A stretch of DNA of 64,000 nt, from assembly GCF_016906535.1 (NCBI RefSeq), contig NC_057370.1, forward strand, positions 682,001 through 746,000. Reading direction: 5' to 3'. The notes beneath the pieces were generated by a model. It saw nothing but the letters and a program-made list of their open reading frames with translations, ran no database searches and had not been told where the DNA came from. This document shows positions 45,187-56,700 of the stretch, piece by piece. The translations under genes were made by a program, and so were the position numbers. This DNA is from Rhizoctonia solani (taxonomy: Eukaryota > Basidiomycota > Agaricomycetes > Cantharellales > Ceratobasidiaceae). How positions within the stretch are numbered: position 1 is the stretch's first letter; every line of letters starts with the position of its first letter.

Positions 45187-46023
45187 GATCTCAGCATACC
45201 CTTGACCTGTGTCTACTACTGCTAGAAGTTCTGTGTCATTTGGCTTGGATTCCAGCTTATGAGTGGCATTTCCATTTTCAGCTCATACAGCCTAACCCAC
45301 TGCAATCTCTTATATTGCCAGTCCCAGGTATGGGAAGGTCATGGAAACTGTTTCACTGGGTACCAGCAGTCACCTGAAATACCCCAAAGCATTTCCAGGC
45401 TGCACAGTGCCTTCAGTTCAATGCAACTGCAATTTTGAGTTTCTTTTACTGGCCCTGAGAAGGCAGTTCTGTTACACAGTCCCTAATGGGTGAAACAAGC
45501 CAATACTCTGTCCAGCAATGGCCCATATAACTGAGTATGTGTGTGAAAAAAACCAGAACTCATACTGAACTGCATAATCAGTTATGTGCAGATTTGTAAG
45601 ATGCTCAACACAATTGGCAAAGGTTTTGCAGGTTGCATTACAGCAAAAGTGGGGTTGTGAGCTCAGTTCTTGATGGATTTGTAAGATTCTGTGCTAAGAC
45701 ATAGTGTTACAATGGCCACATATGTTGGTATAATTTGGATGGGATTCACTGGTTGGCTGCTCAGCAATTGTTGTACACCACTATAAGGTGGGTACTTGCT
45801 AATAGGGCAGGCACTTGTGGCTGTACTACTACAGACAATGCTTATGTAATCTACTAAGAAGGCTATACTAACATTGCTTAAGGCAACCTACTGCTATCTA
45901 CTACTGACAATGGGGCCTTAGGCCTGGGAGGTGTGGTAGGTTAAGTGAGGGGTAAGTGTCTGTACTACTAAGGGCTGGCTACTTAGCTGGCTGGGGATGT
46001 CCTCCTCTAATGAATAAGAGATG

Positions 46024-46603
46024 TGTCCTAGACGTCTGTAAGGACGTCAAGGAGGGGGGCGCTTGCGGCCAAGTGTGACTAAGTAGAACTGCGTAAGGCG
46101 GTAGCAAGCTATCCTACAACAACAACCGGCTATACTACAATGACCAAGGCCGTAAGGGCGATGGCAAACTATGTAAGTACAATGGGTAAGCCGCTTAAGG
46201 CAGCGTAGTCTAAGTAGCTAAGTAGTGGTTACTGGGCTGTAAGGCCCTTGTACAATATGGGATGCAACAAGAGGTAATCAACCTGGGTGTTACCATGGTT
46301 GGTTGGCCTCCTTATATATTATAGAGCTACCTAATTACAAATACAATTATGTGCAATACCGTATCAAATAAGAACCCCAGTCCGCAGTTGGCCTTACTCA
46401 TGCATACGTGTCACTGACGTGTCATAGTGATGTCATCAGGTGGAGGTGGCTACGTATGCTGAGGTAAGCGCGGATGGGGACGTGGCTTGGCGCTTAGCAT
46501 ATATAGGCGCTGAAGTCACGTGACTGAAAATGTTGTCCAATTGCCTTTGTTTAAAATCAAGAAAATGGGAATAAATTCCCTGGTATTGAGTGTGTCTACA
46601 ACA
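46024..46603 (-). repeat. Solo LTR-D
   Basis: 580 bp, running TGTCCTAGACG…GTCTACAACA, with a perfect 5-bp duplication AGATG (46019-46023 and 46604-46608). It is CpG-rich compared with the copy at 12762-13321, so it is the younger of the two. Confidence 0.9.
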
Positions 46604-46769
46604 AGATGAGGTAAAATTGACTTGGGGTCTCCAAGTGATTTCCCTGCTGTATATATAGACAAGGTAAGGGTATATACATGGTCTGTGCACAGGGGAATAG
46701 AAGAATCCATATGAAATGAGAACAGCGTGGCATCTTGGCATAATAAGTGCCAAGATCACGTGATCAAAA

Positions 46770-47329
46770 TGTCGTGACCCAACTGTAAGGTTGGTCACAC
46801 ACTAGTGGGTTGGGCGCTTGGGGCTGTACTACTACAAACAAGGCTATGCAACTACTATCTAAGGCTATACTAGGGTTACGTAAGGTAACCGTCTACTGAC
46901 TAAACTACTGGCAAGGGGGCTTAGCCCTAGAGGTGTGGTAAGCGCAATAAGGGGTAATCTACTGAACTACTAAGGGCCGGCTACTTAGCTGGCTGGGGGT
47001 GTTCCTCCTCAATGGTATGAGACAAGGTAAAATTGACTTGGGGTCTCCAAGCAATTTTCCTGCTGTATATATAGACAATACTACTAACTACATGTGGTCT
47101 GTGCGTGTGTGAATAGAAGCCTACATGTGAAAAGAGAAGCGTGCTGCGGACTGCGCAGAAGCGTGGATTTCTCCTAAGCGCCCTTGGCACGGCATCTCAG
47201 CGCGGCATCTTGGCATAAATAAGCGCCGAGATCACGTGATCAAAAAACAAAAGATATCAAGTCCGTAAAAATACTAAAAATATAGAAAAATTGTGCAATT
47301 CTAATGGTATAGGTTAGGAGGTTATGACA
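46770..47329 (-). repeat. 3' LTR of Gypsy-2 (LTR-B)
   Basis: 560 bp, running TGTCGTGACC…GGTTATGACA, nearly identical to the 5' LTR. The predicted RNA start motif AAGTCAATTTTAC (sense) is present near 47030-47042. Confidence 0.92.
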
Positions 47330-47346
47330 TTGCCCCCCCCTAAAGG
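47330..47346 (-). other. Polypurine tract of Gypsy-2
   Basis: Sense strand CCTTTAGGGGGGGGCAA abuts the 3' LTR. It has the same G-run-CAA ending as in Gypsy-1. Confidence 0.8.
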
Positions 47347-50300
47347 CTCTTGGCAGCGTCACAAGCCTTTCTGAGTCTAGCTTGGTTGAAGCGCTTGATC
47401 TCTTCCTGGCTGTGTTCCAGTAGTTCTTCAGGTTCCCATGAATTGTCCTCTGGTCTGTATCCTTTCCATTTAATTAAATAAAACCATTTTCCCTTTGTTG
47501 CTTAGAGTCAATGATTGTTCGACCTCTATTCTTCTTCCCCTTCTATTGTTCAGGAGGGGGTCTTTCCGGGAAGGGCTGACTTGGTGATTCGTGGCTTCTG
47601 GATAATAATCCCACATAGAACACATTGTGGATTTTCAGGGATTCCGGTAGCTCTAGGCAGTAAGCGTGGCTAGAGATCTTCTCAATGACTTTGAAGGGAC
47701 CAAGTTGCTTGGGGTCTAACTTGTTTGAATTGGTCCTAAGTTCTATATTTCTTCCATCTAGCCAAACCCTTTTGCCTATTGAGTATTCTGACACGGTTCC
47801 TTGATTCCTGGTCATCCGTTCTTTGCTCATCCTCAGGGCTGCTTCCGCTTCCTTCCATTCCCGGGCTAGGGTATCCGCTACGGCGTCTGCTTCCGGGACA
47901 TTGGCTGGGACGTTTGATGGGTTCATTACCGGGTTCCTCCCATAGACCAGTTCAAAAGGCGTTTTCCCGGTGGCGGCATGTTTGGCATTATTGTACGCAT
48001 ATTCTGCCAATTGGAGCCAGGTAGCCCAGTCTGAGTGATTGGCTGCTACATATGATCTGAGGTAGAACTTGATGAATTGGTTGACCTGTTCTGTTTGGCC
48101 ATCTGATTCTGGGTGATAAGCCAATGAGAAAGATGGTTTGATTCCCAACCGTTGATAAAGGGCCTTGAGGAACTTTCCTGTGAATGTGGTTCCTTGATCC
48201 AATATGGTCTTGACTGGTAATCCATGAAGTTTCCAAATGTGAGTAATGAACAGGTCTGCTAGGCCCTTGGCTGTGATCTTCTTGGTGGTTGGGATGAAAT
48301 GGCCAAATTTGGAGAAGGAGTCAATTACCACCAGGATTGCGTCGTGCCCGCTAGACTTGGGAAATCCTGTGATGAAGTCGTAGGATATTGTATGGAATGG
48401 GAAGGGGGGAACTTCTAAGGGCTTCAGGGCAATGACAGGGGCATGGGCGCAACAATTGGCTTGGCAGGTTGGACAGCATTCCACCCATTCCTTGGCAGAT
48501 GACTTCATCCCTGGCCACCAGTAGTTGCGGCTCAGGAGTTCCAGGGTTCTTTGTTGCCCAGGATGCCCTGCTAGGGGTGAGTCATGGAATTCTCTGAGCA
48601 AGCGTTCTTTCAGGATTTCCGAGTCTGGGACCACTAGCTTCCCTTGGTACCAGAGTAGATCTTCTTCCCAATCGTAATCCCTATACGCCTTGCGGATGGA
48701 TGGAGGTGCGTTGTCAGCGTCTTCTGTCAGGAACTGGATAATGGGTTCCAAGGAGGGGTTGTCCTTCAGTTTATCTTGGATTTCTGTGACAATCTTGAGT
48801 TCCGCCTCTGATGTGTTGGCAAAGACCTCTGCTGGGAGCATGATTTCTGGTTCCTGAGGACTGTCCGTGTAGTCCAACCTTCTAGACAGGGCGTCTGGTT
48901 TTCCTGACTGTTTTCCTGGGCAATAGTGTATTTCAAAGTTGAAGTTCAGGAAGATCTGCCAACGCGCGTGCCTTCTGTTAAACGTTTGTGCCTGCATCCA
49001 ATATTCCAGGTTTCTATGATCTGTGAAAACCTGGATTGGTCTGTCCGCTGCCTCTAGGAAAATCCGCCATTCTTCTAATGCCTTGATTATGGCCAGGAGC
49101 TCCTTATTGTGGGTGTCATAATTAGCCTTGGCGCCGGAGAAAGATTTTGACATGTAAGCCACCGGGTGTAAGCGGTTGTCTTTCCCTCTTTGGCTAAGAA
49201 TTGCTCCCATGGCTACTCCGGATGCATCTGTTTCCAGGTAGTAAGGAAGTTCAGGATTAGAGTGGGCCAAGACCGGTGACTGGGTGACAAGGGATTTTAA
49301 TTCCTGGAATGCTGCTTCTTCTAGGGTACCCCATGTCCAGGGGTTTTCCTTCCTGGTAAGGTTGTGCAAAGGTTGTGCAACAGAACTGAAATTAGGAATG
49401 AAACGGCGGAGGTAATTACAAAACCTAGGAAGGCTTGGACTTGTTTGACGGTTCTGGGCGTGGGCCAGGTGGTGACAGCCTTGATTTTCTTCTGATCCAT
49501 GGAGAAGCCTGCTGGTGAAATGACAATTCCTAAGTAATCCACTGTGGTAACGTGGAAGTGGCACTTGGATAGTTTGCAAAACAGTTGGTTCTTCATTAGC
49601 CGGGATAGGACCTCTCTGACATGGGTTGGATGGTCCTTAGGGTTTTTGGAGAAGATCAGGATATCGTCCAGGTAGATGACAACAGTGATGTCAATAAGGT
49701 TGCAGAATAAATTGTTCATAAAGTGTTGAAAGGCGGCTGGGGCGTTGGTGAGGCCAAAGGGCATGACTAAGTATTCAAATAGCCCATACTTGGTTCTGAA
49801 AGCCGTTTTCCATTCATTGCCTTTTTTAATTTGTACGTTATTGTAACCCCAGCGCAAGTCAAGCTTTGTGAATATTTTGGCGTGCCGTAATTTGGCCATG
49901 AGGTCATCCTGCCTTGGAAGGGGGTAGACATTTTTGTGGGTTACGTCATTCAGCTTCCTGTAATCAACAACCAGTTGGAGAGATCCATCAACCTTTTTTA
50001 CAACATGACCGGGGCGCCTGCTGAGGAAGTACTAGGGCGGATCTTGCCCGTTGCTAATTCCTCGTCAATATGTTTTTTAACGCCTTTGACTCTGCATTGG
50101 TCATGCCATATATGGGGCCAGGGGGCAGTTTGGCGTCCGGAACAAGGTCTATGGAGATGTCATACTCCCTATGTGGAGGGAGAACCTTAAATTCTTCTTC
50201 GCCAAAAACTTTAGCAAACTCATGGTACTGAGGGGGAAGGTCTGCTAAAGGATCTGAGTCCGCTTCTTCCTTGGAGGCAATTTGAACTTGTTCAGGGAAT

Positions 50301-50796
50301 GTGACTAGTCCCTGTTGCCAATCAATAAGAGGGGCTTCTGTTGTTAACCATGTCATGCCTAGGATTGCCGGGGTGTTGCCAATGGGGCAAACAAGAATGG
50401 GATGGAGTGGATGTGGCCATTGGCCAAGACGGTGAGGTGAACCTGGTGCCAAATGCGACCAGTCTGAGAGATAGTACCATCTAACATTCTCACAACTTGT
50501 GGATTTTTGAGTTGGGTTTTTGGGATTTTATATTTTTCCACAATCAAAGGGGAGATAAAGTTTGAAGTGGCTCCTGAGTCAATGAGTGTTTTGAGGGGTT
50601 CTGCCGGGAATTTTTGGACATATAGATTGATAAATAACAAAGGTTTTTTATTCGAGTCTAGAGCAAGAGATACAAATTCAACGCTATCTAAATTGTCCAT
50701 TTTTTTGGTTGGGGGCTTGGCAGCAGTCCTTGACTTTATTCTTTTCCCAACTCTTCCTTGGCTACCTTGGCAACCTCCTTGATAGTTGCCTTCCAA
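47347..50796 (-). pseudogene. Gypsy-2 Pol polyprotein, several frame breaks
   Basis: Pieces in order: protease 50359-50796 (TLIDSGATSNFIS); linker 50054-50452 (ILGMTWL); a broken stretch near 49.9-50.05 kb; RT 49321-49899 with [10 protein letters not shown]; and 47543-49579 with the RT end, RNase H (ETDASGVAMG, FTDHRNLEYW) and integrase (HDSPLAGH…CPTCQ; catalytic residues in VVIDSFSKF, TILDQGTTF and DGQTEQVN). A TAG at 47543 ends that frame. The chromodomain FYLIKWKGYRPEDNSWEP follows in another frame at about 47410-47480. The element looks young, so some breaks may be sequencing errors. Confidence 0.9.
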
Positions 50797-51924
50797 CCGT
50801 TAGGGCACTGTTTGATGCCATGCCCTTTTTGACCGCACTTGACACAAAGGCCAGACGCGCGGCGGCAGTCCCTTTCCTCCAGGGTAACGTAATTGGGATC
50901 CTCTGATAATCGGACCCGTTGAGTAGTGGTAGTGGAGGTGGTGGCCACGGTGGCCGGGACTTGGCAGGCGCCTTCTTTGGGCGGTTTTCCTTGTTTTCCC
51001 AACAAGTGTTGTCAATTTTGACCGAGGCGGCGAATATAGCCTCAAGGTCATCGTTGGGAATGTTGTCTTTAGTGGACAAGAGTTCCTTTACCTTCCAGTG
51101 AAGGCCGCGCATAAACTGGGCAATGTATGCCTCAGTGTTCCAGTCAAGTTCCGCCATGAGGTTGCAGAATTTGGTAACATACTCAGACGTGGTGGTTGTC
51201 TGAGTCAGCGCGGCAATCTTTCTGGCGGCTGCCCGTTTAGCGTTGGGATTGGCAAATGCCTCCTTGAATTTGGCCGTCAAGGCCGGGATGGTGGTTGGAG
51301 GGTTGCCCTCTCCCTTGATGATGGCCCCAATAAGGGGGAGCGCCCAATCGACTGCTTTGTCTGTCATGTGGTAGAGTATCCACACAACCATCTGCTCCTC
51401 CTCATCAAATTGATCCCTGTGAAGAGCAACCCAGAGCAGCATCCTGTCAAGCCACTGGGTAGCCTTACAACCTCTGGTATCACCCTTGTAAGGGTTGGGG
51501 AGTTCCATCTTGGGTCGCTTACACTGGACCCTGAGTCAAAGGGGGTAAGGGAGCTGAGGCCCCGCCTAGGCGTGTTGCAAGGTTCCCTTTTGGGGGCTTG
51601 CCTGTCTTCCTCTTCTTCTGAGTTGTACCCTGTGCCCCTTGAAGGGCGGAAGGGGGCCTTGAGCCCAGGCCTAACCGTTGCTGGAGAGTGGGCTTCTCCT
51701 CCTGTCTGAGTAGGAGGGGTGATAGGCCCAGTCAATGGGCCAGGCTGGGTTTGGGCTCCTCCTTGGTCCTTGTTGCCAAGTAGGTTGGCGGTTTCCTTGC
51801 ATATGGCCTTGAGCTGGATGAGCTCTTGGCTTTGTGATTTGATTTGGTCCTGCAAGGACCCAACAGTGGCGGTGAGGGCTGTGATAGCCTCAAGGAGAGC
51901 GGTAAGGAACGGCTCCTGTTCCAT
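50736..51924 (-). pseudogene. Gypsy-2 Gag, two frame breaks
   Basis: ATG at 51924 (MEQEPFLTALLEAI…). A coiled-coil-like start (SLQDQIKSQSQELIQLK) is followed by a Pro-rich stretch. A shift lies near 51505. The capsid region is 50960-51508 (WLDRMLLWVALHRDQFDEEE, FANPNAKRAAARKIAALTQT). A second shift lies near 50955, then the zinc knuckle CVKCGQKGHGIKQC (CX2CX4HX4C) and the TAA at 50736-50738. The homologous order in Gypsy-1 supports the model. Confidence 0.88.
50742..50748 (-). promoter_or_regulatory. -1 ribosomal slip site GGGAAAA (gag/pol)
   Basis: Sense strand G-GGA-AAA in the gag frame, then GAA and the TAA stop. It is a textbook X-XXY-YYZ slippery heptamer. After a -1 slip the pol frame is open (KRIKSRTAAKPPTKK…) into the protease. 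Confidence 0.7.
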
Positions 51925-52427
51925 CCTTGGCAAGTCTTGCAAAGTGGGAGATGCGCTGCGAGAGGGTGGTTGGGAATGGGTTGGAATGGAATGGCGGCTG
52001 GAGCGGCTGGAGCGGCAAGAGTAGGGGTGAGGGACGCCAGAGCGTGTGGATGGTATGGTGGAGACGGCGTGGGGGATAGAGTTGCCTGATTCAGGACTTA
52101 TGAGCGGTTTTTTTGCAGTATGTGAACGCTAAATCCTTGCGTCAAACACCTAGCGTTGAACAATCCCTACAACAAATCAACAGATCTGGCAATTGTGATA
52201 CAAGCAGGTTTTTTGCAAGCGGGTGGTTCAGCTGTCTAGGATTGCTAACTGCTGTGTTCCGGCAAAACACGTGGTATGCGGACGATTAGAGACTGTCCGC
52301 CTTATAGCAATTTGGTACTGGGTGGGACCAACAGCTGTTTGATTATTAAAGCTGAAGGCAAGTCCAATCACCCGTTTTCCCTTGTGCTAGTACGGGAGTT
52401 CCTCTTGTTTGTTGATCAAGCCTACAG

Positions 52428-52440
52428 AAGTCAATTTTAC
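52428..52440 (-). other. Self-complementary primer-binding site of Gypsy-2
   Basis: Sense strand GTAAAATTGACTT, two bases after the 5' LTR. It is exactly complementary to AAGTCAATTTTAC, the predicted RNA 5' end in the LTR (plus-strand 52700-52712). That end is placed 27-34 nt downstream of a TATATATA box (52739-52746). Confidence 0.78.
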
Positions 52441-52442
52441 AA

Positions 52443-53006
52443 TGTTGTGACCCAACTGTAAGGTTGGTCACACACTAGTGGGTTGGGCGCTTGGGGCCGT
52501 ACTACTACAAACAAGGCTATGCGACTACTATCTAAGGCTATACTAGGGTTATGTAAGGTAACCGTCTACTGACTAAACTACTGGCAAGGGGGCTTAGCCC
52601 TAGAGGTGTGGTAAGCGCAATAAGGGGTAATCTACTGAACTACTAAGGGCCGGCTACTTAGCTGGCTGGGGGTGTTCCTCCTCAATGGTATGAGACAAGG
52701 TAAAATTGACTTGGGGTCTCCAAGCAATTTTCCTGCTGTATATATAGACAATACTACTAACTACATGTGGTCTGTGCGTGTGTGAATAGAAGCCTACATG
52801 TGAAAAGAGAAGCGTGCTGCGGACTGCGCAGAAGCGTGGATTTCTCCTAAGCGCCCTTGGCACGGCATCTCAGCGCGGCATCTCGGCATAAATAAGCGCC
52901 GAGATCACGTGATCAAAAAACAAAAGATATCAAGTCCGTAAAAAATACTAAAAAAATAATAGAAAAATCGTGCGATTCTAATGGTATAGGTTAGGAGGTT
53001 ATGACA
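52443..53006 (-). repeat. 5' LTR of Gypsy-2 (LTR-B)
   Basis: 564 bp, running TGTTGTGACC…GGTTATGACA. The TATA box is at 52739-52746 (sense TATATATA) and the predicted RNA start at 52712. Confidence 0.92.
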
Positions 53007-53160
53007 AAAAAATTAGAGATATCAAGTCTGTAAAAAATGCTAAAAATAATAGAAAAACTGTGCAAGTTCAATGGTATAATTCAAGGGAGTGTAACAGCAA
53101 TGGAGATAAACTTTTGACCTCTCCTGACCTGCAATACTTTTGCTGCTCAGTGTACCATAG

Positions 53161-53333
53161 TGTCATAAACAGAGAAAATAGAACTAGCTGGAATTGAACC
53201 AACTTGACCACTAAGCCATAGAGCCCTATTATTCCTCTGCTGACAACCCATGGTTACACTTGCAACCCCCCAATTTGGGCTTAGGCCAGCATGCAACCAC
53301 TTGTACTGGTCTGTTTTGACTATGTCCAGGACA
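53161..53333 (-). repeat. 173-bp TG…CA repeat, copy 4
   Basis: TGTCATAAACAG…GTCCAGGACA, 173 bp, flanked by CATAG (53156-53160) and CACAG (53334-53338), a 5-bp duplication with one change. It sits just beyond the end of the foldback-1 arm. Confidence 0.8.
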
Positions 53334-53757
53334 CACAGCTATGCTACAAATAGTCATGCAATTGGGTACAGTATTCAATCAAACAATATCAAATCAATAT
53401 TATCAACTTGTTGGTTGATACTACATGGCTGTGCTGCAGAGAAACCAATCATAGTTACAAAAGAATCATCCAGAGTCCAGATCAGTGATAGGGTCCCAAC
53501 CAAGTGTACCTAAAGTGGCAATCAACTGTAGAAAACTTTGCAGTGACTCACTCAACCAACACAGATCCTAAGGGCATTGTTGTACAGTGGTCTATTAATA
53601 TGCAATCAGTTGTAACTCCAGATTAAGACTGTACTTTGAGACTCAAAACTAAAATTCTGATCTTGCACTTAAATTCCGTATCTTAGCCGCATACAGTAGC
53701 ACTCAGTTGTCTTTAGTTAGCCCTGATTGTCCGTAAGATCCTCTTCTAGTATCAATA
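53334..53757. other. No identifiable gene
   Basis: Transition from repeats to host sequence. No coding evidence and no repeat that I recognise. Confidence 0.4.
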
Positions 53758-56700
53758 TTAGATAAAGTAGGCTAGATTTACCAGTGTTGTTGTGGGAAGG
53801 GTGTTGGGCTGAAATACGATGTAAATGGGATGCAAAGTACAATTACCGAACACGGAAACATAATTGATAAAAACAAGAGCATATTCGGAGACAAGATACG
53901 AGAAAGTCTGAACCAAGGCAACATCATAGGGACGCTCCGACCTGTTGCACTTGTTGCACAAGTCTGTCACAAGCTCCATCAATTGGCCAACCAGTCGTCC
54001 CTGTCCCAGTCGCCGCGATGGGACCAGACGCAATTCAAACACAAGGCACGAAGTTGTTCGAGTTGCTCTACTTTAGAGCAGATGTAGAGTGGACGAGGTG
54101 GTCGGCTAGGTTTGCAAACGCGACTCGTCAATGTGGAAGGGTGGTGGGGGTTTCTCCGGTTCCTGATCTGGCATGGGTATGATAGCTCGGGGAGGTGCGT
54201 CGAGCGACATTGCATACGTGTCTGCGATCTTCGCAGCCTCATCGACAGGGGTCTTAACCTCCTCTGCGTGGGGGGCTACATCACCTGCCGAGACGGCGAG
54301 CGCGGCGCTCTGTGACGTATCGACCGGGGATCCGTCGGGCATTGGTGTAGTCCTGGCCCGCTTCGCTGCTCGATCCGGATCTTCCATTTCCACATCTGGG
54401 CCACCTCCTGTGGATACAGGCTCTGCGCTCTCTCTCGCCGCATCGCTCCGTTGTCTCTTTAAACGCCGTTCAATCTCCACCGGATCTTCCACTACGTGAG
54501 ATAGCCAACGTAATAAGTTTGTAATGCATCTTTTCGAGAAACGTGGGCTCTACCACGGGCACGGGTACTTGCACGACTGCAGCGTCGGTCCCATTGACCT
54601 CGCTGGTCTCGATAATGACGGCGACGGAGCTGGTTCATCCGTAGTTCCATTCACAGGGGCGTCGACTAGCTGGGTCGACATTGGAATGGTCCGTGGCAAA
54701 ACGCCAGTTCGGCGTTTTCATTCGCGGCTTGATTCGCTTCGTTCAGTAACCTCTGTTCCTCCTCGTACTCCAGCGTCATCCCGTCTCGGGGTTGATCCCG
54801 TACTCGTCCTATCGTAACCAAACATCAATAACGGGTGAATATCAACAAGGAGACCACGTACTCGGACGTCCTTTGTGAACCTCTTGAATTTCTTCTTTAG
54901 CTCTCCAAGCACGGGTCCAAGGCGATACGTGACCTGCTCCAACGTCCGCATGTCGGCCTCTGTTTGAGCTGCAATCTCGGCCTTGGGTTCGCGCGGTGGC
55001 AGTGGTGGAGCTACGGGCAAGACCAGCACACGTTTCTTGCGCTTGACAGCATCGGGGAACATGTTGGGCGGCTTGCGAGCAGTGTCGAGTAACTCGGCAA
55101 AAAGGCATAGCGCTGTTGGTCCGTTGGAGACAGGATCTGCACATAACTGTCGCGAGAAAAGCCGAACCAGTCCCGCACGTCCGAGGAGAGCGGCCAGGTC
55201 TCCATCACAGATAGCGAGCACAAGGATAGGATCGGTCGACGCAATACTGTCAAGCATGGCCTTCATTGTCAACCGAGCGGTTTCCGGGACAGCATGGCAC
55301 CAGCCGAGGAGTGACGGATGTAAATGACAGCGGGCTTGTGTCGCTTGGCCTCGACAAACAGCTGAACAATTCCTGCTTCAATGGTCTACGAAAAGTATGA
55401 GTATCGAGATAGTATGATGCAACGGTCTCGTACCCTGGTTGAATCGCCGACAAGCGTAGCCAGTCCATACTCTGCACATGAAAGCCCTCCAGGAAATGCA
55501 ACACAGCTGCCCCAACCTGAGAATGGCCCATCCCTGACGGACCATGTAACAAAATCCTGGGTCGGTGCACACGCATCGTCTCGAGCGCTTATAAAAAAAA
55601 TAAATCATAAACCTCCATTTGATCGGAACCAACCGGAAGCACGCGCCTCACCTTGGGATCATTTCCCTCTCCCATCCTCCATCAGCGTCATCGTACTCCC
55701 ACTCGGCCTCTTCGAGCGTATTACGCTTCTTCGAGTTGGGCAGGGATTTTTCGAGGGTCGCTACCACTGTATCAAGTGCTGGCTGGAGCAGCGGTCGGAG
55801 GTGTTGAGGAAGCGGCGAAGCGTGGGACGACGTAGAGCGTGCGCTGGACGGAATTAATTCTGCCAAGAAGCCAATCGAAATCGGAGTTTAGTATCGTCGA
55901 TCAAATTCATAAACGGCTAGCTTACGCACTTTTCACTGAGACCATAAAGTCCCTGGGCTGGACCTCGATCGTCTTTGGATCGACGAGTAGGCGTTCGCTT
56001 GATTTGTAAATCTGTGGGTACGACGTTGGACCGCATTTAGAGCAGCCTCAGTGCAGAGTGCCTGGGAGTGCCACGATCCAAACAGTGGCCCGAAAAAGAA
56101 GTCGAGATACACGCGCATAAGCGATTCGATCAAAACAAACGCATCGCGTGTGGTCCAATGAAATTAAGATCGGAAACCGAGAAATATCGTTAGCGAGAGC
56201 GCAAGCCTGTCGCATGAGTACGCACCCTCAAGTCAGCACCACCATAGCCCTTGGTAACTTCGGCCAGTCGCTGCAAATGTTCAGCTCCTTCTTGACCATC
56301 CATCCCTTCCAACCGTTTGTGTTGATTTCTAGGATACGCTTACGTGCGTCGAGGTTGGGAAGACCAAAGTAGAATTCCCGATCGAATCTATGGAGAAGTT
56401 AAATTTACACTGTCCTTGGTGATCGACGTGATGAACACTAACCGACCGGGTCTGCGGAGTGCAGGATCTACCGCGTCGGGCCGATTAGTCGCGCCGATGA
56501 CAACAACCTGGCCGCGGCCGTCCATTCCGTCCATTAGCGCAAGAAGGGTAGACACAATGCTAGCATGAATCTGGTCCTGTTTTGACGATCGGACGGGTGC
56601 AAGACCGTCGATCTCGTCAAAAAAGATGATAGAGGGCTGGCAGGCGCGAGCTTCGTCGAACAAGAGCCGGAGCTGGCGTTCTGCTTCACCGACCCATTTC

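Larger units (their letters stand above)
46770..53006 (-). mobile_element. Gypsy-2, full-length Ty3/Gypsy chromovirus
   Basis: 6237 bp. LTRs lie at 46770-47329 and 52443-53006. Flanks are CAAAA (46765-46769) and AAAAA (53007-53011), an imperfect 5-bp duplication in an A-run. Order on the minus strand: 5' LTR, primer-binding site, gag, pol with protease, RT, RNase H, integrase and a chromodomain, polypurine tract, 3' LTR. Unlike Gypsy-1, the 3' LTR follows almost directly after the chromodomain. Several one-base breaks leave it without a continuous pol. Confidence 0.93.
45769..53096 (-). repeat. Solo LTR-B relative holding LTR-D and Gypsy-2
   Basis: Starts TGTTGTACACC and ends GAGTGTAACA, with a perfect 5-bp duplication GCAAT (45764-45768 and 53097-53101). 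Its own sequence is 45769-46018, 46609-46764 and 53012-53096. The rest is nested inserts: LTR-D at 46024-46603 and Gypsy-2 at 46770-53006. It is more diverged than the LTRs of Gypsy-2. Confidence 0.88.
45187..53155. repeat. Single foldback-1 arm split by a solo LTR
   Basis: 45187-45768 and 53097-53155 together make one arm of foldback element 1, ending TTTTGCTGCTCAGTG with TA. The LTR at 45769-53096 splits it. The other arm is absent, so this is either half an element or a monomeric form of the family. Confidence 0.75.
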
